NCBI RefSeq assembly: GCF_020042285.1
Contig: NZ_CP083388.1
Span: forward strand, 1,390,001-1,454,000
Direction of reading: 5' to 3'
Source of the DNA: Ferruginibacter albus
Lineage (GTDB): Bacteria > Bacteroidota > Bacteroidia > Chitinophagales > Chitinophagaceae
DNA: 64,000 bases
In this document: piece by piece, positions 33,824 through 41,586 of the stretch
Numbering within the stretch: the first letter of the stretch is position 1
How the letters are laid out: each line of letters starts with the position of its first letter
Notes under the pieces: generated by a model
Told to the model about the DNA's origin: nothing
Databases searched by the model: none
Seen by the model: only the letters and a program-made list of their open reading frames with translations
Translations under genes and position numbers: made by a program

Positions 33824-33917
33824 ATGATCTTTTTATCATAAAAAACTAAAACCCTGCCAATATGAAATTGAACTTCGATAGGTTTTTACATATAAAAGTT
33901 TATGTCGGCATGTAGAT

Positions 33918-34508
33918 TTATTTACTCAACTGCACCGGGCCAACGGGCAATACTGTTTTACCGTACAATTCGTTTAACACATTTGCAGTACCTGTGTAAA
34001 TTGCAGAACAACCGCAAAGAATACCTTCGTAACCAGTGAATGTTTTTAGTGAAGCGTTGCCTGTATAATCTCCCAACGCCAATAAAAAGAAGAGAAGTGT
34101 AAGCGTAGCAAAAACAAATTGTAATGCTTTATTTATTTTAAATGTGCCGATCAATAATAAGCCAGTAAAAATCCCCCACATCATTAAATAGGCGATCATA
34201 GCACTTTCTGATGCCGGTGCTATCCATCCCAGCTTAGGCATTACAATTAATCCTACCAATGTAAGCCAGAAAAATCCATAAGAGATAAATGCTGTCATCC
34301 CAAACGTATTATTCTTTTTAGATTCTAAAATACCAGCAATAATTTGTGCAATGCCTCCGTAAAAAATACCCATTGCCAATATCATTGAGTTCATTTCAAA
34401 AATACCGGCGTTGTGAAGATTGAGCAGAACTGTAGTCATCCCGAAACCAAACAATCCTAATGGAGCAGGATTAGCGCTTGTGTCTTTAATAATTACATTT
34501 TCGTTCAT
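33918..34508 (-). CDS. satP: Acetate/succinate transporter, GPR1/FUN34/YaaH family
   Basis: 196 residues with six predicted membrane helices. The family signature [23 protein letters not shown] is present at residues about 13-35 (quoted in part: [14 protein letters not shown]), along with [14 protein letters not shown] and [10 protein letters not shown]. Family members are inner-membrane channels/transporters for acetate and succinate. Placement near a thiolase suggests acetate/acetyl-CoA handling, though the two genes are convergent and not an operon. Confidence 0.9.
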   Translation of the reverse strand: MNENVIIKDTSANPAPLGLFGFGMTTVLLNLHNAGIFEMNSMILAMGIFYGGIAQIIAGILESKKNNTFGMTAFISYGFFWLTLVGLIVMPKLGWIAPASESAMIAYLMMWGIFTGLLLIGTFKINKALQFVFATLTLLFFLLALGDYTGNASLKTFTGYEGILCGCSAIYTGTANVLNELYGKTVLPVGPVQLSK

Positions 34509-34646
34509 ATAGAAATTAGTTTTAGTTACTACAAAATATTACTTGTTTACGGCATGTGCAATAAAGATTATGAACATAATGGGAAAAATCCCCTGTTATT
34601 ATTTTTAAGTACTTATATATTTGAGCATTGTCATAGGTTTTCTTGA

Positions 34647-34688
34647 AAACTAAAAGGCAATGACTAATGTCGTTGCCTTTAGTTTTTT
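34647..34688. terminator. Orphan hairpin with T-run
   Basis: Arms AAACTAAAAGGCAA (34647-34660) and TTGCCTTTAGTTT (34673-34685), ending in a six-T run on the plus strand. No plus-strand gene precedes it, and the protease upstream on the minus strand has its own terminator at 34743-34776. It may end a small unrecognised transcript or serve as a backup terminator. Confidence 0.55.
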
Positions 34689-34742
34689 AATTGTAATCTA
34701 TTTAAGAATCTTGGGAAATTGAATTTCAAGAAAGATAAAAAC

Positions 34743-34778
34743 AAAAACGCTCCGGAATTTTCCGAAGCGTTTTTTATA
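34743..34778 (-). terminator. Terminator of the HtrA protease gene
   Basis: Stem AAAAACGCT (34743-34751) with AGCGTTTTT (34766-34774), extended by CGGAA/TTCCG inside. On the minus strand it ends in TTTTTGTTTTT, a good U-run. It lies 17 bp after the stop codon of the protease. Confidence 0.85.
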
Positions 34779-34792
34779 ATAAACATTAAAAC

Positions 34793-36310
34793 CTACTCAT
34801 CACCAAGTGATAAAGGATAATCGTATACACCATCATATCCCGGGTAAAAACCACTGATGGTAACAGATTTGGAAGTTCCAACAGCTGCCTTTAATTCATC
34901 CACATTTTTTACATCTTTATCATCTACTTTAATAATAATAAAGCCATCTCTCATACGGGTTTGATCGCTGATCGCACCGGTAGTGCTGATCTTCTTCACA
35001 ATTATACCACCCGGTACTCCGTATTCTTTTGCTTTTTTAGGATCTAATGTTGCAAAGTCAGCACCTAATTTAGATAAGGTTGAATTATCCTGCTTTACCA
35101 CATCATAATTGCCTGCATTATTTTTTAGGGTAACCGTTGCCGTTTTCTCTACTCCGCCACGATTATACGTTACATTTACTTTATCACCGGGTTTGAAACC
35201 GGTAATTCTTTCTACAAGGTCAGAACTGGAATTGATAGGAGAGTTGTTTAATTTAGTGATAAAATCTCCTTTCTTAATACCTGCAGCGGCAGCAGCCCCA
35301 TTATCAGCAGTGCCTGTTACAAATACACCGGCGCCATCTTGTATATTCTGTTCTTTCTTTTGCTCATCTGACAAGCCATCAGGAGCGTACGACACTCCTA
35401 AATAAGCTCTTTGTACAGTTCCGTATTTGATCAGATCATCTACTACTTTCTTTACAATGTTTACCGGAATAGCATAAGAATATCCTGAGTAATAACCCGT
35501 AGGAGAAGCAATGGCTGAGTTTATACCGATCAACTGTCCATCTGTATTTACCAAAGCGCCACCACTATTACCCTGGTTAACAGCAGCATCGGTTTGAATG
35601 TACGATTCAACAGCAGAGCTGGTTTTAGTGCTTTTGTTTAAGCCCAGGCTTCTTCCTTTCGCACTTACAATACCGGCTGTAACAGTAGTTTCCAAATTCA
35701 AGGGATAACCGATCGCCATTACCCATTGTCCAATTTTTACATCATCGGAATTTCCATACAACAAGAAAGGCAAACTGCTGGCATCAATTTTAATAACAGC
35801 CAGGTCATAAGAAGGATCGGTGCCTATGACTTTTGCATTGTACGTTTTTTTGTTGCTCAAGGTTACAGTTATCTCGTCTGCATCAGCAACCACATGGTTG
35901 TTGGTAACAATGTATCCGTCATCACTAATAATTACACCGGAGCCTGATGCTCTTTGTTCAGGAATAACACTTGGTCCGTTAAAGAACTGGTTGAACAGGT
36001 CGTCATCGAACATGTTCCCAAATGGACTTCTTTGTCTGGGTAAATTATTGTTTACTTGTTTAGCGTTTGTTTTGGTTTTTATATGCACTACCGTTGGCAA
36101 TGCAATTTGCGCAGGTTGTGTAAAATCAACAGCACCATTAGGTGATGCATTCGAATCGTGTAAGCCTGCTAAATGATAGTTGGAAGGGAGTACGCCATTT
36201 TCCTGACCGGCGTATTTGTTACTGTCTTGATACTTGCCATAACCCCAGATTACCCCAACTGTGGTAACCGCACTGATGGCTGCAGTAAGTAATACTTCTT
36301 TCAGTTTCAT
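34793..36310 (-). CDS. HtrA/DegP-family serine protease with two PDZ domains
   Basis: 505 residues. A single N-terminal hydrophobic segment (7-24) exports or anchors the protein in the periplasm. The trypsin-like domain (about 115-290) has the triad His 139 (TNNHVVA), Asp 169 (SYDLAVI) and Ser 249 (GNSGGA). PDZ1 (about 300-395) starts with YLGV and ends with TATVTLK; PDZ2 (about 405-500) contains GGIIVKKI and FIIIKVDDKDV. An Asn/Phe-rich loop (residues 92-112) is the LA loop. It degrades or refolds misfolded envelope proteins. It is monocistronic, with a terminator directly downstream. Confidence 0.95.
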   Translation of the reverse strand: MKLKEVLLTAAISAVTTVGVIWGYGKYQDSNKYAGQENGVLPSNYHLAGLHDSNASPNGAVDFTQPAQIALPTVVHIKTKTNAKQVNNNLPRQRSPFGNMFDDDLFNQFFNGPSVIPEQRASGSGVIISDDGYIVTNNHVVADADEITVTLSNKKTYNAKVIGTDPSYDLAVIKIDASSLPFLLYGNSDDVKIGQWVMAIGYPLNLETTVTAGIVSAKGRSLGLNKSTKTSSAVESYIQTDAAVNQGNSGGALVNTDGQLIGINSAIASPTGYYSGYSYAIPVNIVKKVVDDLIKYGTVQRAYLGVSYAPDGLSDEQKKEQNIQDGAGVFVTGTADNGAAAAAGIKKGDFITKLNNSPINSSSDLVERITGFKPGDKVNVTYNRGGVEKTATVTLKNNAGNYDVVKQDNSTLSKLGADFATLDPKKAKEYGVPGGIIVKKISTTGAISDQTRMRDGFIIIKVDDKDVKNVDELKAAVGTSKSVTISGFYPGYDGVYDYPLSLGDE

Positions 36311-36468
36311 CTTATAAAATTTTAATTTTTCAAATTATCAGGGTTGATATTTCGGTTTCTATAGGTTTCAATATTCATGCCTGACAGTACAAAATAACGA
36401 AGTACTGTCAAATTGCGTTTTATCTTTTGGCACGTTTAACAATTAATTAGGAAGAGTTTCGTAGATCG

Positions 36469-37464
36469 TTATAAGGTCAACAAAAATTGTATGGTGTCCA
36501 CGCCATCAGCATAATCCATTAATGACGGTGATTGTGCGTTGCCAAAAGGAATATCCTTACCTGCAATGCATTGAATATCGTTGTTATTTTTCAATGATTC
36601 CAATAATAAATCCATATTGTCATAAAAACTATAATTCAATTGTGCAATGGGAGAGAATATCGATTCACTTTCTACCATTAATGTGCTTCCGTTGGTCATG
36701 TAAAAGCGATTGTTCATTAATTGTATCGACAAATTGTAATCATAATTGTTTTTATATTTATTATGATCGATAAAATGCTTGTACTTATTAAATGAGTTTA
36801 ACAGCGGTACAAAATCATACTCTTTCGGAACAAAGATCTTCGTAACATTCCTGCAACCCAATCCAAAGAACAAATGAATATCATCTGATAGTTTTTCCAG
36901 ATCTTCTGTAGTTTCATCTCCCTTTAATGTAGCAACCGATGTTCTATTCCTGCGAATGATGCTTGGATATTTTGAAAAATAGTATTCAAAATACCTGGCA
37001 CTGTTATTACTGCCGGTAGCAATGTAGGCATCGCAACCTTTCAGCATCTCCGAAAAGGAAACATAGTTTTTTATATCACTATTCCATTCAATTAATTTTT
37101 GAATTAGATGTTTTAGCAGAATATCATCCTTTGATGATAGCTTAATAGTTTGTTTATGTCCGCAAATAAATATGGATAAAAAATCATGAAAGCCTACCAA
37201 AGGAATATTGCCTGCCATCACTAATCCAACATTTTTTCCGGCAACGTTGTCATCAATAAAATAATGTTTTGCCCACTGCGTTAGTTTATCCGCTTGTAAA
37301 AATTGTTCAGCAATATTTTTAGCTGCTAATGCAGTAAAATCAGGGGTAAACCAATTGTTTTGCTCATAAGCTTTTTGCATAACAGCATTCCACTCGCCGT
37401 TAAGATCGTTTTGCAAATAATCGCCTAATTGCTTTAATAAATCAATTCGATTTTGTAAATTCAT
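36469..37464 (-). CDS. LuxC-like acyl-CoA reductase
   Basis: 331 residues, short compared with LuxC of luminous bacteria but as expected for Bacteroidota homologues. Seen: LVMAGNIPLVGFHDFLS (cofactor-binding part), DAYIATGSNNSARYFEYYF, RNRTSVATLKGDE, and FFGLGCRNVTKIFVP with the candidate catalytic Cys. It would reduce an acyl-CoA to an aldehyde using NADPH. It is divergent from a ferredoxin gene 73 bp away, a pairing I have seen as conserved in Bacteroidota, suggesting a shared redox pathway. Confidence 0.8.
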   Translation of the reverse strand: MNLQNRIDLLKQLGDYLQNDLNGEWNAVMQKAYEQNNWFTPDFTALAAKNIAEQFLQADKLTQWAKHYFIDDNVAGKNVGLVMAGNIPLVGFHDFLSIFICGHKQTIKLSSKDDILLKHLIQKLIEWNSDIKNYVSFSEMLKGCDAYIATGSNNSARYFEYYFSKYPSIIRRNRTSVATLKGDETTEDLEKLSDDIHLFFGLGCRNVTKIFVPKEYDFVPLLNSFNKYKHFIDHNKYKNNYDYNLSIQLMNNRFYMTNGSTLMVESESIFSPIAQLNYSFYDNMDLLLESLKNNNDIQCIAGKDIPFGNAQSPSLMDYADGVDTIQFLLTL

Positions 37465-37483
37465 TCTGTAATTCTTACTTTTG
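37452..37483 (+). promoter_or_regulatory. Bacteroidota-type promoter of the ferredoxin gene
   Basis: TTTG at 37452-37455, a 20-base spacer, then TACTTTTG at 37476-37483. This fits the -33 TTTG / -7 TAnnTTTG form exactly. The -33 element lies within the first codons of the divergent luxC-like gene. The start codon of the ferredoxin is 55 bp further on. Confidence 0.75.
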
Positions 37484-37537
37484 AACTGTAAAAGTATTTT
37501 AATAAAAATTTAGAATCAAAAACCCTTAAGTTTAGTT

Positions 37538-37885
37538 ATGGCAATAAGAATTTCTGACGAATGTATTAACTGCGGCGCTTGCGAGCCTGAGTGTCCTAAC
37601 AATGCTATTTATGAAGGTGGTGTTGAGTGGGCAATATCTGACGGAACAACTGTAAAAGGTTCTTTCACTTTATTAGATGGCAGCGTGGTAGATGCGGAAC
37701 AAAGAAATGCTCCAATAAGCACCGATACTTATTATATTACTCCAAATAAATGTACAGAGTGCCAGGGTTTTCATGAAGAGCCACAATGTGCTGCTGTTTG
37801 CCCGGTTGATTGTTGCATACCGGATGAAATGTACCAGGAGACAGTGGAAGCATTAATGGAGAAAAAAGAAAAATTGCATATTTAA
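37538..37885 (+). CDS. 2[4Fe-4S] ferredoxin
   Basis: 115 residues. Cluster motif 1 is [11 protein letters not shown] followed by PNNAIYEGG; motif 2 is [22 protein letters not shown], with the extra spacing between the second and third Cys typical of Alvin-type (long) 2[4Fe-4S] ferredoxins. An insert of about 45 residues lies between the motifs. It carries electrons at low potential in the cytoplasm. The gene is divergent from the LuxC-like reductase and has a clear promoter. Confidence 0.95.
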   Translation: MAIRISDECINCGACEPECPNNAIYEGGVEWAISDGTTVKGSFTLLDGSVVDAEQRNAPISTDTYYITPNKCTECQGFHEEPQCAAVCPVDCCIPDEMYQETVEALMEKKEKLHI

Positions 37886-38081
37886 TTTCTTTCAAGGGCG
37901 AAAGCCTTAATACAGGCAGGTGATATTTCCTGCAGCATGGGCGAGGGTATTAATAAATACTTTCGCCTTTTTGTTTTTTGGTATGCCGCTGATTATCGCA
38001 GATTTTCTCTACGCTGCTATGTTATAATAATCTCCGAAAATCTGCGGGAAAGAATTTACTTTTGGTAACACAACATAGCAT

Positions 38082-38552
38082 ATGAAAAAAATTATACTCT
38101 CTCTCTTTATTGTCTCTTTTTTCTTATCGTGTAAAAATAGAAAGCCACCGGCAGAAGAGCAATATGCTCCTGTTACTTCACGCACTGAAATAATTGAAAC
38201 GGACAAAGCTTTTTCTAAATTGAGCGAAGAAAAAGGAGTACGTGCTGCATTTATGGAATACATTGATTCGGCAGGTGTTTTGTTACGTCCCAGGTCATTG
38301 CCTATCGAAGGCGCTGATGCAATCGATTATATAAGCCAGGATAATGATACTACTATTATAATGACATGGGAACCTACGGGAGCAGCTATTGCAAAATCCG
38401 GAGACTTGGGATATACTTACGGCACTTACCTTATTAGATATAAAAATAAAGATTCTGTTCAAAAAGGAACCTATTTAAGCATTTGGAAAAAACAAGCCGA
38501 CGGCAAATGGAAATTTGTGCTGGATACAGGTAATGAAGGCTTGAGTGAATAA
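38082..38552 (+). CDS. DUF4440/SnoaL-like lipoprotein
   Basis: 156 residues. Lipobox FLSC (Cys 17). The mature part fits the NTF2-like DUF4440 fold: a helix with TDKAFSKLSEEKGVRAAFMEY, a strand after it (SAGVLLRP), MTWEPTGAAIAKSGDLGYTYGTY and the closing strands YLSIWKKQADGKWKFVLDTG. Such proteins have a cone-shaped pocket but no known common reaction. Its 100-bp spacing to ddl does not indicate an operon. Confidence 0.8.
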   Translation: MKKIILSLFIVSFFLSCKNRKPPAEEQYAPVTSRTEIIETDKAFSKLSEEKGVRAAFMEYIDSAGVLLRPRSLPIEGADAIDYISQDNDTTIIMTWEPTGAAIAKSGDLGYTYGTYLIRYKNKDSVQKGTYLSIWKKQADGKWKFVLDTGNEGLSE

Positions 38553-38652
38553 TATCAATTTACCTGGTACAATTGTTAAGTCATTGCCTCAAAATTTTAA
38601 CGGTAATACATCTATTAATTTTGTTTCTTTGCTTAAATCATTGTCCAGATAA

Positions 38653-39633
38653 ATGAAGAAAAAAATTGCATTGGTTACAGGTGGTTATTCCGGCGAAGCC
38701 GTTATCTCATACAAAAGCGCTATTACCATTGAAAATAATGTTGATAAAGAAAAATGGGATTGTTATAAAATAGACATTAATCCTAATGGTTGGTTTTATG
38801 AAACGCCATCGGGAGAAAAAACAATAGTGGATAAAAACGATTTCTCTATTCTCGTTAACAATACCAAGATCAATTTTGATGCGGTGCTGGTTGGAATGCA
38901 CGGTACTCCCGGTGAAGATGGCAAATTGCAAGGCTATTTCGATTGTTTAAATATTCCCTATACTTCCTGCAATGCTGCTACGTCTGCATTAACTTTTAAT
39001 AAACGATATACCGTTGCAGTAGCTGCTTTTGCAGGCATTCATGTAGCAAAGTCATTGCATCTTTTTAAATCGTCTCCTTTATCTCCACAACAAATATTAA
39101 GCGAATTGTCATTGCCTTTATTTGTAAAGCCAAATAATGGTGGCAGTAGCATTGGAATGAGCAAAGTAAAAGAAGCATCTGAATTGCAGGCAGCATTGGA
39201 TAAAGCATTTAAAGAAGATGAACAGGTATTGGTGGAAGAATTTATTAAAGGAAGAGAGTTTACCATTGGTGTATTTAAATCAAAAGGAAATATTATTCCT
39301 TTGCCAATAACAGAAGTAATTCCTAAAAAAGAATTCTTTGACTTTGAAGCTAAATACGAAGGTGCAAGCGAAGAAATAACGCCTGCTAAAATAGACGAGC
39401 CTATGGCTAATAAAATACGGGAAGCTGCAAAGAAAGTATATTCGGTGTTCAATTGTAATGGAGTAGTGCGAATTGATTTTATTTATAATGAAACTAACGC
39501 TAATCCATACATGCTGGAAATTAATACAGTGCCCGGTCAAAGCGAAGCAAGTATTGTTCCCCAACAGGTAAAAGCAATGGGTTGGTCATTACAAGAATTT
39601 TACAGCGCTTTAATTGAAGAGTGCTTTAATTAA
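38653..39633 (+). CDS. ddl: D-alanine--D-alanine ligase
   Basis: 326 residues, ATP-grasp fold. Seen: GGYSGEAVISYKSA (N-terminal glycine-rich part), HGTPGEDGKLQGYF, the ATP-binding stretch KPNNGGSSIGMSKV, EEFIKGREFTIGVF and the metal-binding end YMLEINTVPGQSEASIVP. It joins two D-Ala for peptidoglycan precursors in the cytoplasm. TAATTTTG at 38616-38623 is a possible -7 element. It is followed 5 bp later by a PASTA gene and then a rhodanese, as in related genomes. Confidence 0.95.
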   Translation: MKKKIALVTGGYSGEAVISYKSAITIENNVDKEKWDCYKIDINPNGWFYETPSGEKTIVDKNDFSILVNNTKINFDAVLVGMHGTPGEDGKLQGYFDCLNIPYTSCNAATSALTFNKRYTVAVAAFAGIHVAKSLHLFKSSPLSPQQILSELSLPLFVKPNNGGSSIGMSKVKEASELQAALDKAFKEDEQVLVEEFIKGREFTIGVFKSKGNIIPLPITEVIPKKEFFDFEAKYEGASEEITPAKIDEPMANKIREAAKKVYSVFNCNGVVRIDFIYNETNANPYMLEINTVPGQSEASIVPQQVKAMGWSLQEFYSALIEECFN

Positions 39634-39638
39634 AAAAC

Positions 39639-40445
39639 ATGTTCAAGTTTATAACAAATCGTCCGTTTTGGGTAAACCTGTTGGTTGCAATAGGTTTGGT
39701 GTTATTGCTAATATTTGCTTTTTTGCAATTGCTGGACATTATAACCAAGCACGGTGAAAAACTAATAATACCGGATGTAACCCACAAAGAAACAGCAGCT
39801 GCTATAAAAGAACTGGAAAGCAAGGGCTTTGATGTGCAAATACAAGACTCTGTTTATACCGACACTTTGCCAAAGGGAACCGTAATCAAGCAATTGCCTT
39901 ATCCTGGTGCAACAGTGAAAGTGAACAGAACCGTTTTTTTAACGGTAAATTGCTATACAGCACCTATGATTGATATGCCTGACTTAAAAGGTAAAACTTT
40001 GGATTTTGCATTAGACATTTTAAAGAAGAGCCACTTGAAATTGGCAGATACAATTTATAAAAGTGATTTTACCTACATGATGATCGTTGATCAACTATAT
40101 CATAATAATAAAATTGCCGCCGGAGAAAAAGTTCGTTGGGGTAGTGGCATTACTTTGATTGTTGGTGCCGGACAAAAAGATAGCAGCTTTGTTGTTCCTT
40201 CACTTTTGGGAATGACATGTGCAGAAGCAACTGCTTTATTGGATTCTCTTGAATTAATACCTGTTTTAGTGCCGGATGCAACAGTAGGTAAAGATACTGC
40301 CCAGGCATTTATTGTGAAACAGAATCCACCACACCATGATGAGCTTGATCGTCCTGTGTATATTAAACCCGGTCAATTGATGGATCTGTGGCTTTCTAAA
40401 GACAAAGTAATTTTACAAGATACTATCATTAAAAAAACAAACTAA
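39639..40445 (+). CDS. Membrane-anchored PASTA-domain protein
   Basis: 268 residues. A membrane helix (about 12-34) is followed by three PASTA modules (about 42-105, 112-180 and 187-255) marked by IPDVTHKETAAAIKELESKGF, MPDLKGKTLDFALDILKK and VPSLLGMTCAEATALLDSL. There is no kinase domain. PASTA modules bind peptidoglycan or its precursors, and linkage 5 bp after ddl supports a role in cell-wall sensing or synthesis. It is likely in an operon with ddl and the rhodanese. Confidence 0.85.
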   Translation: MFKFITNRPFWVNLLVAIGLVLLLIFAFLQLLDIITKHGEKLIIPDVTHKETAAAIKELESKGFDVQIQDSVYTDTLPKGTVIKQLPYPGATVKVNRTVFLTVNCYTAPMIDMPDLKGKTLDFALDILKKSHLKLADTIYKSDFTYMMIVDQLYHNNKIAAGEKVRWGSGITLIVGAGQKDSSFVVPSLLGMTCAEATALLDSLELIPVLVPDATVGKDTAQAFIVKQNPPHHDELDRPVYIKPGQLMDLWLSKDKVILQDTIIKKTN

Positions 40446-40454
40446 ATTTCTGTG

Positions 40455-40763
40455 ATGACAACAATAACCAATAATGAAGTAAAAGAACGTTTGGATAAAG
40501 GGGAGCAGTTGAACTTAATAGACGTAAGAGAACCATTTGAAAATGCAGAATTTAATATAGGCGGTAAATTAATTCCTTTAGGAAATATTCAGTCTTTACA
40601 AATAGACGAATTGGAAGACCTTAAAAATGAAGAAGTCATCTTCTATTGTCGTAGCGGTAAACGTAGTGCTACTGCTGCATTAATATTAGACAGCATGGGA
40701 TTTACCAATACAAAAAATTTAATTGGCGGCATGTTAGACTGGCAACAAAAATTCGGAGGCTAA
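40455..40763 (+). CDS. Single-domain rhodanese
   Basis: 102 residues from ATG 40455 (a GTG at 40452 also precedes it). The rhodanese fold is seen in LIDVREPFENAEFNIGG, the active-site loop FYCRSGKRSATAA with the catalytic Cys, and GGMLDW at the end. It transfers sulfur via a Cys persulfide; the partner is unknown. It follows the PASTA gene by about 9 bp and precedes the YdcF gene by 4 bp, so all four genes from ddl are probably one operon. Confidence 0.9.
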   Translation: MTTITNNEVKERLDKGEQLNLIDVREPFENAEFNIGGKLIPLGNIQSLQIDELEDLKNEEVIFYCRSGKRSATAALILDSMGFTNTKNLIGGMLDWQQKFGG

Positions 40764-40767
40764 TCAT

Positions 40768-41520
40768 ATGCACCAACTGGCATCTGTTATAATTGGATTC
40801 TTTATATCTCCTTTTAACTGGATAGTACTACTTATTATTTTGTCATTTTTTGTAAAAACAGACAAAATAAAAAAAAGATATTGGTATGCAGCATTGATCA
40901 TCTTTTTACTATTCTCTAATAATTTTTTGTTGGAGTTTTATGCTCGCTGGTGGAATGCCAAACCAAGAGACGTGTCTGCCGACAAGCCTTATAGCTGCGG
41001 TATTGTATTAGGTGGTTTTGCCGGCCCTGATGAACATGGGAACGGCTTTTTTAATATTACTGCGGACAGGTATATTCAAACAGTAAAATTGTATAAGCAA
41101 GGAAAGATAAAGCACATTCTTATTAGTGGCGGTAATGGAAAAGATGAAGTAAGCTCCTTTACCGAAGGGGCGTTTGCAAAACAGCAGATGATAATAATGG
41201 GAATACCCGACTCAGTTATCTATTGCGAAGACAAATCCACTAATACTGCTGATAATGCAGCTTATTCAAAAATCTTATTGGACTCTCTTTCATTAAAGCC
41301 GCCATACTTACTCATCACTTCTGCTTTGCATGTTCGCAGGGCTACTTTAATATTTAAGAATAACGGTATAGAAACAATTGATTACCCTTGCAACTATGTA
41401 AATGGTATAAGCAAACTTGATTTTTTGGATGTCTTGCCTGATCCTGTTGATCTTTTTCAATGGAAACCCTATTTAAAAGAAGCTGTTGCCTGCGGTGTTT
41501 ATCACTTTAAAAAAAGATAA
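40768..41520 (+). CDS. YdcF/ElyC-like DUF218 membrane protein
   Basis: 250 residues. Two N-terminal membrane helices (about 5-30 and 38-58), then the DUF218 core: CGIVLGGFAGPDEHG, ADRYIQTVKLYKQGKI, ILISGGNGKDEVS, CEDKSTNTADNAAYSK and LLITSALHVRRA. ElyC, the best studied relative, affects peptidoglycan assembly and lipid-carrier use; such a role fits the ddl operon in which it is last. Confidence 0.85.
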   Translation: MHQLASVIIGFFISPFNWIVLLIILSFFVKTDKIKKRYWYAALIIFLLFSNNFLLEFYARWWNAKPRDVSADKPYSCGIVLGGFAGPDEHGNGFFNITADRYIQTVKLYKQGKIKHILISGGNGKDEVSSFTEGAFAKQQMIIMGIPDSVIYCEDKSTNTADNAAYSKILLDSLSLKPPYLLITSALHVRRATLIFKNNGIETIDYPCNYVNGISKLDFLDVLPDPVDLFQWKPYLKEAVACGVYHFKKR

Positions 41521-41538
41521 GAAGTAGAACTAAAAAAT

Positions 41539-41575
41539 AAAGCCATTGAATTTTCTTCAATGGCTTTGGTTTTTC
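41539..41575. terminator. Bidirectional terminator
   Basis: Arms AAAGCCATTGAA (41539-41550) and TTCAATGGCTTT (41556-41567), loop TTTTC, with T-rich tails on both strands (GGTTTTTC on plus, TTATTTTTTAG on minus). It separates the ddl operon from the convergent receptor gene. Confidence 0.9.
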
Positions 41576-41586
41576 AATGAATAAAC

